Assembly (NCBI GenBank): GCA_036384915.1
Contig: DASVLJ010000042.1
Coordinates: 33,013 to 97,012 of the forward strand
From: PKWO01 sp036384915
GTDB lineage: Bacteria > Pseudomonadota > Gammaproteobacteria > Burkholderiales > Burkholderiaceae_D
Length of the DNA stretch: 64,000 nucleotides
Direction: 5' to 3'
Numbering within the stretch: position 1 is the first letter of the stretch; each line of letters starts with the position of its first letter. Below are positions 1-9,228 of the stretch, piece after piece. The position numbers and the translations under genes are program-made. The notes beneath the pieces were generated by a model. The model had not been told where the DNA came from and did no database searches. It saw only the letters and a list, made by a program, of their open reading frames with translations.

Positions 1-55
1 CTCATAGGCCGCATCGGGTGCCTGCTATCAAACCAACAATACCGAAAAAATCCCG

Positions 56-633
56 ATGACTTATTCTCCGCAAGAAGCGGAGACGCGCCTGCGCGAAGCG
101 ATACGTGGTGCGACCGACGGCTTGGTCGGCCGGTAACACTTGACCAAATTAATGATCCTGGGCGCCGTCTCGCAAGAGCACTTGCTCGTGATCGGCACGC
201 CCGACGCGCCTTGGCGCTGGCGCAACGCGACACGCTCGACCCCGGCGATTCCGACGTCATGCCGCTGCTCTACCCGCAATATGTCGAGCTGCTCAAGCTT
301 TCCTTGAAGGGGGAGGAAGAGGAGAGCGTGCTGCTGGTGCGCAAACCGGCCAAGCAGAGTGAATTCCGCGTGCCGCTCGGCGCGTTCAGGGACGTTCCCC
401 TGGCGCAGGCGCACAACGGAATGCTCGCGGTCATGACGCATGACGGCTATCGCGCCCGGTGCCGCGTAGTCGATATGGCGAGCGGAGTGCTCAGGGCCGA
501 GTTGACGCTCCTTGGCACGGAACGGCCGCTGATGCACCTCTATGAGCGGCACGTGATTTTCGGCGACGCCGCAGGGCGCCTGATCGATATCGATTGTGCC
601 AGTGGCGCGGCGCAAACTTTGGTGGTCAACTGA
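56..633 (+). pseudogene. Decayed MoxR-type ATPase start joined to a propeller-like C-terminus
   Basis: An ATG at 56 opens a frame reading MTYSPQEAETRLREAIRG..DGLVGR, which resembles the N-terminus of MoxR AAA+ ATPases. A TAA at 134-136 interrupts it. The same frame then continues LMILGAVSQEHLLVIGTP, which in MoxR proteins leads straight into the Walker A loop; here the Walker A is absent. Around 205-215 the protein-like signal moves to another frame (211-633, 140 codons). That part is beta-rich, ends at TGA 631-633 and resembles the C-terminus of a beta-propeller-type partner. The simplest reading is a large internal deletion of a MoxR-vWA-propeller (ternary) cluster that left only its two ends. 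The MoxR match is fairly secure. The propeller assignment is inference. Confidence 0.5.
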
Positions 634-903
634 GGCGGCATGTCTCCGCTTGGCCGATAGTACCGGGCGCCGCCGCACGCGCGACAATAAAGTGCAAAAA
701 CATAGCGGATTTCCTAGATCAAACAACAAGAAAATAGCCGCCAATGGTTAAGGATTGTTAAATCGAATCGTAAAATCCACAAAATAGTTGCTGTAGGCCA
801 ATTCCAATGCAAGAATGAACTTATGTTGCTGTGCGGCAATTTTAACCACGCGGTCTGGCCCCAGCAAAGGAATTCTTACGAACCACTTTACTCAGAGAAT
901 GTC

Positions 904-1248
904 ATGGCCAAGCTGATTTCCCGTACTGCTCTCCTCGCTCTTCCCTGCGCTTTTGCCGCTAATGTCGCCTTCGCCGAAAGCGCCACGATCGACACCAAGT
1001 TCCCCTGCGACAAGCCGGAATACCCGCGTGCCTCGCTGGTCAACGAAGAACAAGGCACGGTCGTGCTGGCGTTGCAGATCGGTACCGACGGCAAGGTGAT
1101 GGATTCCAAGGTGGAAAAGAGCAGCGGCTACAAGAACCTCGACAAGGCCACGATGAAGCTGGCTTCGTGCAAGTTCAAGCCCATGACCAAGGATGGCAAG
1201 GCCGAAGAAGCCTGGGCCAAGTTCGAATACAGCTGGACGCTGAGCTGA
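904..1248 (+). CDS. Secreted TonB C-terminal-like protein
   Basis: A 114-residue protein. I chose the ATG at 904 because it gives a clean signal peptide (MAKLISRTALLALPCAF..., probable cleavage after AFA-ES near residue 22) and has a GAGAA purine stretch upstream. The mature part (PRASLVNEEQGTVVLALQIGTDGKV...SSGYKNLDKATMK) has the pattern of the periplasmic TonB C-terminal fold. There is no N-terminal membrane anchor or proline-rich spacer, so it is not a classical TonB energiser. In many Burkholderiales such short TonB-C proteins are free periplasmic proteins of unknown role. The gene appears to be monocistronic. Confidence 0.8.
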   Translation: MAKLISRTALLALPCAFAANVAFAESATIDTKFPCDKPEYPRASLVNEEQGTVVLALQIGTDGKVMDSKVEKSSGYKNLDKATMKLASCKFKPMTKDGKAEEAWAKFEYSWTLS

Positions 1249-1381
1249 CTCAGTACCCACACTCCGAAGCTGCCGCGCCAGCGGCACCCTTTACGGCGCG
1301 ACCCATGCAGGCGGGCGCGCCGTCTATTTTTATACCAAGGGCGGTCATGATCGCGTCAGGCAGGTGTGCTAGGCTGACGCG

Positions 1382-2773
1382 ATGCCTTACACCCATACCC
1401 TGGGCGGTACGGTCTACCGCTTCGACAGTCTGCGCGACTTGCTGGCCAAGGCCGGCCCCGCGCGCTCGGGCGATTTTCTGGCCGGTGTGGCGGCGCGTGA
1501 CGATACCGAGCGCGTGGCGGCGCAATGCTGCCTGGCCGAGCTGCCGCTGAAACAATTCCTGCAGGAAGCGGTCATCCCCTATGAGGACGATGAAGTCACC
1601 CGGTTGATCGTCGATAGCCACGACATGCAAGCTTTTGCGCCGGTTTCGCACCTGACCGTGGGCGGCTTGCGCGAATGGTTGTTGGGCGACGCGGCCGACG
1701 AAGCCGCGCTGGCGGCGCTGGCCCCTGGCCTGACACCTGAGATGGCGGCAGCCGTATCGAAACTGATGCGCGTGCAGGACCTGGTGCTGATAACGCAAAA
1801 GATACGTGTGGTCTCGCGCTTCCGCAATACGCTGGGCTTGCGCGGCCGGCTCGCTACGCGGCTGCAGCCGAACCATCCGACCGACGACGCGGCCGGGATC
1901 GCCGCCAGCCTGCTCGACGGCTTGTGCCTCGGCAGCGGCGATGCCGTGATCGGCATCAATCCTGCGACCGACAGCGCCGCCGCCATCCGCCGGCTGCTCG
2001 ATATGCTCGACGAAGCGATACGGCGCTTCGGCATACCCACGCAGTCCTGCGTGCTGACGCACGTTACGACCACGCTCGAGCTGATGGCGCGTGGCGCGCC
2101 GGTCGACCTGGTGTTCCAGTCGATTGCCGGCACCGAGCGCGCCAACCACAGCTTCGGCATTTCGCTCGCCTTGCTCGACGAAGCGCATGCGGCGGCGCAG
2201 TCGCTCGCGCGCGGCACCGTGGGCAACAATGCGATGTACTTCGAAACCGGCCAAGGCAGCGCGCTCTCGGCCAATGCGCATCATGGCGTGGACCAGCAGA
2301 CGTGCGAAGCGCGCGCCTACGCGGTGGCACGGCGCTATCGGCCCCTGCTGGTCAATACCGTGGTCGGTTTCATCGGGCCGGAATATCTATACAACGGCAA
2401 GCAGATTGTGCGCGCGGGCCTGGAAGACCACTTTTGCGGCAAGCTGCTCGGCCTGCCCATGGGTTGCGACATCTGCTATACCAACCACGCCGAAGCCGAC
2501 CAGGACGACATGGACGTGCTGCTAACGCTGCTGGGCACGGCCGGCGTCAACTTCATCATGGGCGTACCGGGGGCGGACGACATCATGCTCAATTACCAGT
2601 CGACCTCGTTCCATGATGCGCTCTATGCGCGCCGCGCGCTGGGCTTGCGGCCGGCGCCCGAGTTCGAGGATTGGCTGTTGCGCATGGGCTTGTTCGCCGA
2701 GCGCGATGGCCGGCTGCAAATCCAGGACGCGATGCCGAACGCCATACGGCTGGCTGCGGCGCAATTGGGGTGA
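1382..2773 (+). CDS. eutB: Ethanolamine ammonia-lyase large subunit
   Basis: The 463-residue protein has normal family length and strong similarity throughout to EutB (for example KIRVVSRFRNTLGLRGRL, ATDSAAAIRRLLDM, LPMGCDICYTNHAEADQDD). EutB is the catalytic, adenosylcobalamin-dependent subunit that splits ethanolamine into acetaldehyde and ammonia in complex with EutC. The ATG at 1382 follows directly on a purine-poor leader. The stop at 2771-2773 lies 4 bp before eutC, so the two are translationally linked. No microcompartment genes, eutA reactivase or permease lie alongside, so this is the short non-compartment arrangement common in proteobacteria. Confidence 0.95.
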   Translation: MPYTHTLGGTVYRFDSLRDLLAKAGPARSGDFLAGVAARDDTERVAAQCCLAELPLKQFLQEAVIPYEDDEVTRLIVDSHDMQAFAPVSHLTVGGLREWLLGDAADEAALAALAPGLTPEMAAAVSKLMRVQDLVLITQKIRVVSRFRNTLGLRGRLATRLQPNHPTDDAAGIAASLLDGLCLGSGDAVIGINPATDSAAAIRRLLDMLDEAIRRFGIPTQSCVLTHVTTTLELMARGAPVDLVFQSIAGTERANHSFGISLALLDEAHAAAQSLARGTVGNNAMYFETGQGSALSANAHHGVDQQTCEARAYAVARRYRPLLVNTVVGFIGPEYLYNGKQIVRAGLEDHFCGKLLGLPMGCDICYTNHAEADQDDMDVLLTLLGTAGVNFIMGVPGADDIMLNYQSTSFHDALYARRALGLRPAPEFEDWLLRMGLFAERDGRLQIQDAMPNAIRLAAAQLG

Positions 2774-2777
2774 GGCC

Positions 2778-3554
2778 ATGAATGACGAATTGGAAGCGCA
2801 GCAAGACGGCGTACTATGGGGCAAATTGCGCGGTCTGACTGCGGCGCGTATCGGCCTGGGCCGCGCCGGCATCAGCATGCCGACCGCACCGCAGCTTGCG
2901 TTCCAGGCAGCGCATGCGCGTGCGCGCGATGCCGTGCATTTGCCGTTCGGGCGAGATGCGCTGGCAGCGGAATTACGAGAGCGTGGATGGGACAGCATCA
3001 TGCTGGCCAGCCAGGCCGAGTCGCGCGAACAATACCTGCAACGGCCGGATCTCGGGCGGCGGCTCGACGACGTCTCCGCCGCGACGTTGCGCGCGTATGA
3101 GGCCCATAAACCGGACCTTGCCATCGTCGTGGCCGATGGATTGTCGGCACTTGCGGTGCAGCGCCAAGCCTTGCCGCTGCTGACGCACTTGCTGCCCCAG
3201 GTAACGCAAGCCGGTTGGACGCTGGCGCCGATTTGCCTCTTGCAGCAAGGCCGCGTCGCGGCCGGCGATGAAATCGGCGAATTGCTCGGTGCTGGCATGC
3301 TGGCCATATTGATCGGCGAGCGCCCCGGCCTGAGCTCGCCGGACAGTCTCGGTATCTATTTCACATACGCGCCGCGCATGGGCTTGAGCGATGCCGAGCG
3401 CAATTGCATTTCCAATGTACGCGACGAGGGGCTGGATCATGCCACGGCGGCATACCGCTTGATGTACCTGATGAACGAGGCGCGCCGGCGTGGCGTATCG
3501 GGTGTGGCGCTCAAGGATGAATCGGGTGACGTCGCCCAGAAAGTCGGGCAATAG
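2778..3554 (+). CDS. eutC: Ethanolamine ammonia-lyase small subunit
   Basis: A 258-residue protein. The ATG at 2778 was chosen because it lies 4 bp behind the eutB stop with a GTGAGG Shine-Dalgarno-like stretch overlapping that stop; a longer in-frame reading exists but runs through eutB. Typical EutC features are visible: LTAARIGLGRAG near the N-terminus, LAIVVADGLSALAV in the middle and IGERPGLSSPDSLGIYFTYAPR toward the C-terminus, the latter forming part of the cobalamin-binding surface. It pairs with EutB in the holoenzyme. The C-terminal tail beyond SGVALKDE is short and probably disordered. Confidence 0.95.
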   Translation: MNDELEAQQDGVLWGKLRGLTAARIGLGRAGISMPTAPQLAFQAAHARARDAVHLPFGRDALAAELRERGWDSIMLASQAESREQYLQRPDLGRRLDDVSAATLRAYEAHKPDLAIVVADGLSALAVQRQALPLLTHLLPQVTQAGWTLAPICLLQQGRVAAGDEIGELLGAGMLAILIGERPGLSSPDSLGIYFTYAPRMGLSDAERNCISNVRDEGLDHATAAYRLMYLMNEARRRGVSGVALKDESGDVAQKVGQ

Positions 3555-3692
3555 CGCGATCGCGCAACCTATTGGCTCGGCATCGACTTTATCGTCTGGC
3601 CGACTTCTGCCGGGGCTGGTGGATGAAGTCGTATCCCGGAGCGACACCTGTGGCGCGCTCCAACGGTAGATTACCGGGGCGAAAAGATTTGT

Positions 3693-4220
3693 TCAACCGG
3701 CTTCCGGCGGGGGATAACGAAGTACATGAAAACCTTCCTCCTCGCCCGGTGCAGTAAAGTAGCCCGTGATATAGTCGAATTCCGCTTCGGTCATCGGTTT
3801 CGAACCCTCGGGCATCTCCCGATTTCTCTTTTGTAATTGCGTCTTGCAATGTGCGTCAGGCCTATCGACGAAATGCAAGACGTGCTCGGCTTGCGCCGCT
3901 TCGAATAGTTCACGAAACCATGCGCGTTGCCCAGGCGTATTGCCGGGAAAATCGAGGACCACGGAAATGCCCTTGCGCAGCAAATCCGTGACATGAGGCG
4001 CGACAACGGTTTTCAGGCGCGCGGCGCAACGGAAGTAATCATCAAAACTCGAGATCGAATCCAGATACAGCCGGGAGAGCCACAAGTCTTCGCAGATCAA
4101 TACGGCGCCGTGCTCGAGCGCGAGCTTCCTTGAGAGGGTGGATTTTCCCGCGGCCATCTTGCCGCACATGAGGTGCAGGGTGGCCTTGTTGCCTGATGTA
4201 TCGGGGCGGGTCATATTCAT
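3693..4220 (-). CDS. P-loop kinase-like AAA-family ATPase
   Basis: 175 residues from the ATG at 4220, chosen for the AGAGGAT ribosome-binding site just upstream; a longer frame to 4304 lacks one. The Walker A loop is GKMAAGKST near residue 24. It is followed by a short central region (LICEDLWLSRLY) and a lid-like FRELFEAAQAEHVLHFVDRPD, the pattern of small zeta-toxin/gluconate-kinase-like P-loop proteins that phosphorylate small molecules. The substrate cannot be read from the sequence. The gene is transcribed toward eutBC and is separated from it by 138 bp without features. It stands alone, with no antitoxin-like partner, so a zeta toxin role is unlikely. Confidence 0.8.
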   Translation of the reverse strand: MNMTRPDTSGNKATLHLMCGKMAAGKSTLSRKLALEHGAVLICEDLWLSRLYLDSISSFDDYFRCAARLKTVVAPHVTDLLRKGISVVLDFPGNTPGQRAWFRELFEAAQAEHVLHFVDRPDAHCKTQLQKRNREMPEGSKPMTEAEFDYITGYFTAPGEEEGFHVLRYPPPEAG

Positions 4221-4261
4221 TTCTATCCTCTTTCCATTGCCAGTCAAAACCACGCAAGGCA

Positions 4262-4292
4262 GAAATGAAAAACCCGCCTCACGGGGCGGGTT
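4262..4292 (-). terminator. Hairpin with T-run in the leader of the P-loop gene
   Basis: On the minus strand, AACCCGCC and GGCGGGTT form an 8-bp stem (4271-4292) followed by TTTTTCATTT. It sits about 40-70 nt upstream of the start codon at 4220. With no minus-strand gene upstream, it is either an attenuator of the P-loop gene or a relic terminator. Confidence 0.5.
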
Positions 4293-4304
4293 GAATTGAC
4301 GCAT

Positions 4305-4731
4305 GTTGCCTAGCCGTTACTCAGCCCACCATTGTTGTTCAATGATGATTGAAATTCGGACAGCGAATGTGCGCTTGAGGTTCATGACTTCAGCTTGCCT
4401 TGGCCCTCAGGAATTGTCAAGCGGCTGTGCCGACAGTTTCATGCGCGTGTCGGTGTCAGCACGTCCTTTAAAAGCACGAGTGCATTACCCACCGTCGGGC
4501 CGCTTGCATAGAAAGTCAGTTGCGGGCTGGGCGATGAAGGCAATATCGTGATGCAAGCGATCCAGCGGGCGGCTTGACCAATTACACCAACGAGTTCATC
4601 AAGGATATTGGCTTGCAAGACTCTCCACCCCGTCCTGGCCGGCTCGCTTGGGCCGGCTTTTTATTTGTGGGAGCATGAGCGATCCTGGCTGTATATTTAT
4701 ACAGTAAAATGACGTATCTCCTTGCTGCGCC
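4305..4731. other. Intergenic stretch without a convincing gene
   Basis: 427 bp between the P-loop gene leader and the VRR-NUC gene. Short open frames are present, but none has a ribosome-binding site or recognisable product. The only clear signal is the terminator at 4638-4666. Confidence 0.5.
4638..4666 (+). terminator. Rho-independent terminator
   Basis: A GCCGGC stem at 4638-4643 pairs with GCCGGC at 4652-4657 around an 8-nt loop and is followed by TTTTTATTT. No intact gene precedes it on the plus strand, which suggests a lost gene in the 4.3-4.6 kb gap. Confidence 0.6.
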
Positions 4732-6411
4732 ATGAACAACAACCTTGATCGCCCGTTCTACTACCTCGAGAACTTCAGTTTCGTTCTCGAGTGGGTGAGC
4801 CTGCGCTACGGCGATTTGCTCGATGCGGAAGAAGCGGCTTTCATAGCGGGGTTTGCCGCGCTGCCGGAAGCTTCTCGCGGTTTGCTGGTGCGTATGGTCA
4901 TGCGCAAGGGAGAATTGTTCCGCGCTTCGAAATTGCACTACGAGGAAATCGGCGCGATTGCACCGGCGGTGCAGCCCTTGATCGATATGGGGTGGATAGA
5001 GGCCGACCCGGAGCTGAGCTTGGAACAGCTATACGGCTTATTGACGCGCAAGGAGTTTGCCGATGCGCTAGGCCTTGGTGCCGCCAAGACGGCGCGCAAA
5101 GGCGATCTGTATGCGATGGCGGCGCAAGAGCAAAGCGCCCCGCGCAGTTTTTCGCAATGGTGTGCCGACCTGGCCGACACCGCTTATGAAATCCGCATTG
5201 GCGCCATATGCGACCGTATGCGCTTGATGTTCTTCGGTAACTTGCACCAGGATTGGTCTGAATTCATCCTGTCCGACCTTGGCGTTTACGCTTACGAAAA
5301 GATCGAATTCTCTGCCGACTCGCGCGCCTTTGCCGCACGGGCCGATATCGATTGCTATCTGCATATCGAGGCTTGCCGGGAATTGTTCCATTCCGGCTCT
5401 GAAGGCGAAGATACAGACGGCGAATTGGCCCGCCTGGAGCAGGTTGAGCACGATGTCATGGCGATTGCCGAAACCAATCCCTGGCTCGGCGAGCGCCGTG
5501 CGCGCTTGCTGTTTCAATTGGGGCAGCGGCTGGAACAACTCGAAGCGCATGAGCAGGCTTTGCGCGTCTATGAGGCAAGCGGATATTCCGGCGCCCGCCT
5601 GCGCCGCATCCGGGTGCTGGAAAAGAGCGCGCAATTTGCTGCCGCCATGAGCCTGGCGCGCGAGGCGCAAGCGGCACCCGAAAGCGCGGCGGAAACGCAA
5701 GGGCTGGAGCGCATGCTGCCGCGCCTGGCACGCAAGCTTGCCTTGCCACGCGAAACGGCCAGGCGCTTGCGCGCCGCCGATCGTATCGACCTCGTTTTGC
5801 CGGCGCCGACCGAAGACTACTACGTCGAAGAAGTCGCACGCGCACATCTCGCTGGAGCCGAACCACGGGCGCGCGTGTTCTATGTCGAGAACGCCTTGAT
5901 CAATTCGCTGTTCGGCTTGTTGTGCTGGGACGCGGTGTTCCACAACCTGCCCGGCGCCTTCTTCCACCCGTTCCAGAGCGGACCGTCCGATTTGCACAGC
6001 GCCGATTTCCGCAAGCGGCGCGCGGCGCAATTCGAGGCCTGCCTGAAGCAACTCGAAGACGGCAGCTACCGCGATGCAATCCGCGCCAATTTTCTGCGCA
6101 AGGCGGGCCTGCAGTCTCCGTTCGTGTATTGGCAGGTCCTCGACGAAGGCTTGCTCGAACTCGCCCTGGCTTGCATACCGGCGCAACATTTGGCGCGCTG
6201 GTTCGAGCGTATCCTGCAAGACATCGCCGCCAACCGCACCGGCTTTCCCGACCTGATCCAGTTCTGGCCCGAAGAGAAACGTTACCGCATGGTGGAGATC
6301 AAGGGGCCAGGCGACAGGCTGCAAGACAACCAGATCCGCCTGATCGATTTCGCGCTCTCGCACGGCATGCCCCTGGCCGTATGCCATGTGGCTTGGGAGG
6401 GCGAGGCGTGA
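4732..6411 (+). CDS. VRR-NUC domain nuclease (FAN1-like)
   Basis: A 559-residue protein whose C-terminus carries a complete VRR-NUC PD-(D/E)XK core: GFPD with D507, then VEIKGPGDRLQDNQ with E522 and K524. The first ~480 residues are helical and include TPR-like segments, as in FAN1-type proteins that cut branched or cross-linked DNA. The ATG at 4732 begins MNNNLDRPFYYLENF, a typical start for this family. The stop overlaps the GTG of the downstream helicase (6408), so the two are translationally coupled; nuclease and helicase presumably work together on DNA repair intermediates. Confidence 0.9.
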   Translation: MNNNLDRPFYYLENFSFVLEWVSLRYGDLLDAEEAAFIAGFAALPEASRGLLVRMVMRKGELFRASKLHYEEIGAIAPAVQPLIDMGWIEADPELSLEQLYGLLTRKEFADALGLGAAKTARKGDLYAMAAQEQSAPRSFSQWCADLADTAYEIRIGAICDRMRLMFFGNLHQDWSEFILSDLGVYAYEKIEFSADSRAFAARADIDCYLHIEACRELFHSGSEGEDTDGELARLEQVEHDVMAIAETNPWLGERRARLLFQLGQRLEQLEAHEQALRVYEASGYSGARLRRIRVLEKSAQFAAAMSLAREAQAAPESAAETQGLERMLPRLARKLALPRETARRLRAADRIDLVLPAPTEDYYVEEVARAHLAGAEPRARVFYVENALINSLFGLLCWDAVFHNLPGAFFHPFQSGPSDLHSADFRKRRAAQFEACLKQLEDGSYRDAIRANFLRKAGLQSPFVYWQVLDEGLLELALACIPAQHLARWFERILQDIAANRTGFPDLIQFWPEEKRYRMVEIKGPGDRLQDNQIRLIDFALSHGMPLAVCHVAWEGEA

Positions 6412-8648
6412 ACTACACCGTCGCCGTGCGCGCGTTGTGCGAATTTACCGCCAAGTGCGGCGACCTCGATCTGCGCTTCACACCGGCGCCGAGCGCGCAG
6501 GAAGGCATTGCCGGCCATGCGACCGTACGCGGCCGGCGCGGCGCCGGATACAAGGCGGAAGTCAGCCTTGAAGGCGAATACGGCCCTTTGCGCGTACGCG
6601 GCCGCGCCGATGGTTTCGATGCCAAGAAAAACCGGGTCGAGGAAATCAAGACCTATCGCGGCAGCCTGGAGCGCATGCCGGACAATCACCGGCAATTGCA
6701 TTGGGCGCAAGCGAAAATCTACGGCTGGCTGCTGTGCCAAAAATTGGACCTCGATGCGATCGAGGTGGCGCTGGTCTACTTCGATATCGGCGAGCAAACC
6801 GAGACGGTGCTGTGCGAGCGCCACGAAGCGGCGACACTGAGGCAATTCTTCGAGCAAAGCTGCGAACGCTTCCTGGCCTGGGCCGAGCAGGAAATGGCGC
6901 ACCGTGCGGAACTCGATACTGTATTGCGCGAACTCGGGTTTCCCTACCCGGAATTTCGCACCGGCCAGCGCGAATTGGCCGAGGCCGCATACAAGGCGGC
7001 AGCGGTAGGCTGTGCTGTGATGATGCAAGCACCCACCGGCATAGGCAAGACCGTGGGCACGCTGTTTCCCTTGCTCAAGGCGAAAGAGGCGAAGCAGCTC
7101 GACAAGATTTTTTATCTCGCGGCCAAGACTTCGGGCCGGCAACTGGCACTCGATGCGCTCGACCTGATCGCAGGCGGCAAACCGTTGCGCGTATTGGAGC
7201 TCGTGGCGCGCGACAAGGCTTGCGAACATCCGGATAAAGCTTGCCATGGCGATTCCTGTCCGCTCGCGCGCGGCTTTTACGACCGTTTGCCGGCGGCGCG
7301 CGGCGCCATGCTCCAGGAGCCACGCTTCGACAAGGCGGCGTTGCGCCGCGTCGCGCTCGAACACGAAGTGTGCCCCTACTACCTGGGCCAGGAAATGGCA
7401 CGCTGGGCCGATGTAACGGTGGGCGACTACAACTATTACTTCGACATCAGCGCCATGCTGCACGGCATGACCATGCTGCACCAGTGGCGCGTGGCCGTGC
7501 TGGTCGACGAGGCGCACAACCTGGTGGAGCGCGGACGCAAGATGTATTCCGCCGAATTGCATCAAGCTGACCTCAAGGCCTTGCGCGCCGCGGCGCCCGC
7601 CGAAGTGAAAGGTGCGCTCGACCGCGTGAACCGGCAATGGAATGCGCTGACCAAGGAGCAGGAAGCCGAATACCAGGTTTACCCGGCCATTCCAGATAAG
7701 TTTCTCGAAGCGCTGGAGCAGGCAAACGGCGCGATGGCGGATTATCTCGTAGCGCATGCCGACGGCATAAATGCCGAGCTGCAGCGCTTCTATTTCGACA
7801 TCGGCTTGTTTGTACGTCTGGCCGAAGCTTTTGGCGAGCACACTTTGTTCGATGTGGAAAAACCGAACAAGCATGACATCGTGCTCAACCTGCGCAACAT
7901 CGTGCCTGCGCCCTTCCTCAAGCCGCGTTTTGCTGCCGCGCATGCCAGCGTGCTGTTTTCCGCCACGCTTGCACCCTGGCAATTCTATGGCGACATGCTC
8001 GGCTTGCCGGAGGAGACGCCCTGGATAGACGTGGCTTCTCCGTTTCGCGCCGAGCAACTGGCGGTGTCGATAGAAAGGCGCATTTCGACACGCTGGCGCG
8101 ACCGCGATGCGTCGCTGGCGCCGATCGCCGATTTGATCGCGCGCCACTACAAGGGGGTACCGGGAAATTATCTCGCTTTCTTCAGCAGCTTCGATTACCT
8201 GCAGCGCGCGGCCGATCTGCTCGAATCCATCCATCCCGATTTGCCCATATGGCGCCAATCGCGCGATATGGATGAAGCGGCCAAGCAGGCCTTCCTCGCT
8301 CGCTTCACGTCGGGCGGGCGCGGCATCGGCTTCGCTGTCTTGGGAGGCGCTTTCGGCGAAGGCATAGATTTGCCCGGCGACCGCTTGATCGGCGCCTTCA
8401 TCGCCACGCTCGGCTTGCCGCAATTCAATGCGGTCAATGAGCAAATCAGGGAACGCATGCAAGAGATGTTCGGCGCCGGCTATGAATATGCCTACCTTTA
8501 TCCGGGCTTGCAAAAGGTGGTGCAGGCGGCCGGCCGCGTCATCCGCACCACGAGCGACCGCGGTACCGTGACCTTGATCGACGACCGCTTTGCCGCGCCG
8601 CAGGTGCGCGGGCTGTTGCCGGGTTGGTGGGACGTTGGAGTCGTCTGA
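6408..8648 (+). CDS. DinG/XPD-type Fe-S helicase with N-terminal PD-(D/E)XK domain
   Basis: 746 residues from the GTG at 6408, overlapping the upstream stop. Residues 1-170 look like a Cas4/RecB-type nuclease domain: GRADG with D68, EEIK with E79 and K81, and QAKIYGW. The helicase part has Walker A APTGIGKT (208-215), four cysteines of an Fe-S cluster (ACEHPDKACHGDSC and later EVCPYY), the DEAH-type box VDEAHN, and QAAGRVIR (motif VI). The C-terminal ~55 residues are duplicated downstream at 11349-11512 across the restriction-modification insertion. The end now reads GWWDVGVV, where the displaced copy reads GWWHVQ, so the last residues are probably a product of that insertion. Confidence 0.9.
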   Translation: MNYTVAVRALCEFTAKCGDLDLRFTPAPSAQEGIAGHATVRGRRGAGYKAEVSLEGEYGPLRVRGRADGFDAKKNRVEEIKTYRGSLERMPDNHRQLHWAQAKIYGWLLCQKLDLDAIEVALVYFDIGEQTETVLCERHEAATLRQFFEQSCERFLAWAEQEMAHRAELDTVLRELGFPYPEFRTGQRELAEAAYKAAAVGCAVMMQAPTGIGKTVGTLFPLLKAKEAKQLDKIFYLAAKTSGRQLALDALDLIAGGKPLRVLELVARDKACEHPDKACHGDSCPLARGFYDRLPAARGAMLQEPRFDKAALRRVALEHEVCPYYLGQEMARWADVTVGDYNYYFDISAMLHGMTMLHQWRVAVLVDEAHNLVERGRKMYSAELHQADLKALRAAAPAEVKGALDRVNRQWNALTKEQEAEYQVYPAIPDKFLEALEQANGAMADYLVAHADGINAELQRFYFDIGLFVRLAEAFGEHTLFDVEKPNKHDIVLNLRNIVPAPFLKPRFAAAHASVLFSATLAPWQFYGDMLGLPEETPWIDVASPFRAEQLAVSIERRISTRWRDRDASLAPIADLIARHYKGVPGNYLAFFSSFDYLQRAADLLESIHPDLPIWRQSRDMDEAAKQAFLARFTSGGRGIGFAVLGGAFGEGIDLPGDRLIGAFIATLGLPQFNAVNEQIRERMQEMFGAGYEYAYLYPGLQKVVQAAGRVIRTTSDRGTVTLIDDRFAAPQVRGLLPGWWDVGVV
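8467..8630 (+). repeat. Direct repeat, copy 1: 3' end of helicase gene
   Basis: 164 bp identical to 11349-11512 except for three third-position changes (tat/tac, gtc/gta, acc/act). It encodes FGAGYEYAYLYPGLQK through LLPGWW. The two copies flank the vsr-methylase-endonuclease block. Confidence 0.95.
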
Positions 8649-8817
8649 CTTGGAACCGTCACTCGAAAGCAACGAAAATGCCTCGACCAAGATTTTCTGT
8701 CAGAATTGCGTCCGACCGAAGCGGCGAAGCTCTCCAAAAGTTATCGATTATTCTTGGCATTCGAGATCGAATGTGCGACTCTTAACGGAGCATGCTGCGT
8801 GTTTGTATTCGTTCAAA

Positions 8818-9228
8818 ATGGATCGTTTGACAGTCGAAAGACGAAGTTGGCTAATGGGGCGGGTTGGTTCGAAGAATACAACCCCGGAGCTTGCAGTGCG
8901 CCGGTTGGTTTTTTCGATGGGCTATCGCTATCGATTGCATGATATTCGACTTCCCGGCAAGCCGGATTTGGTTTTTTCGGGGCGACGGAAAGTCATTTTT
9001 GTCAACGGATGTTTTTGGCATGGTCATAAACGATGTCGCTATGCTCGATTACCCAAAACAAATGTGGATTTTTGGCAAGAGAAGATCGAACGCAATCGCG
9101 CAAGAGATCGAAAAAACAAAGCGCAACTGACTCGATTGGGATGGGGCGTACTTGTTGTTTGGCAGTGCGAATTGCGGAACATCGAAAAATTATCGGCAAA
9201 ATTATATGACTTCTTTGAACGAGACTAA
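8818..9228 (+). CDS. vsr: Very short patch repair endonuclease Vsr
   Basis: 136 residues from the ATG at 8818 (MDRLTVERRSWLMGRV), the usual Vsr start. Family signatures are GSKNTTPELAVRRL, the GKPDLVF metal-binding aspartate near residue 51, VFVNGCFWHGH-like (here VIFVNGCFWHGHKRC) and RNRARDRKN. Vsr nicks next to T:G mismatches that arise by deamination of 5-methylcytosine, so it protects the recognition sites of the linked methylase. The gene overlaps the methylase start by 23 bp. Base composition is low in G+C compared with the helicase upstream, consistent with acquisition. Confidence 0.95.
   Translation: MDRLTVERRSWLMGRVGSKNTTPELAVRRLVFSMGYRYRLHDIRLPGKPDLVFSGRRKVIFVNGCFWHGHKRCRYARLPKTNVDFWQEKIERNRARDRKNKAQLTRLGWGVLVVWQCELRNIEKLSAKLYDFFERD

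Noticed and set aside
4303..4551. 82-codon plus-strand ORF
   Set aside because: No ribosome-binding site, no recognisable product and unusual residue composition; treated as non-coding.
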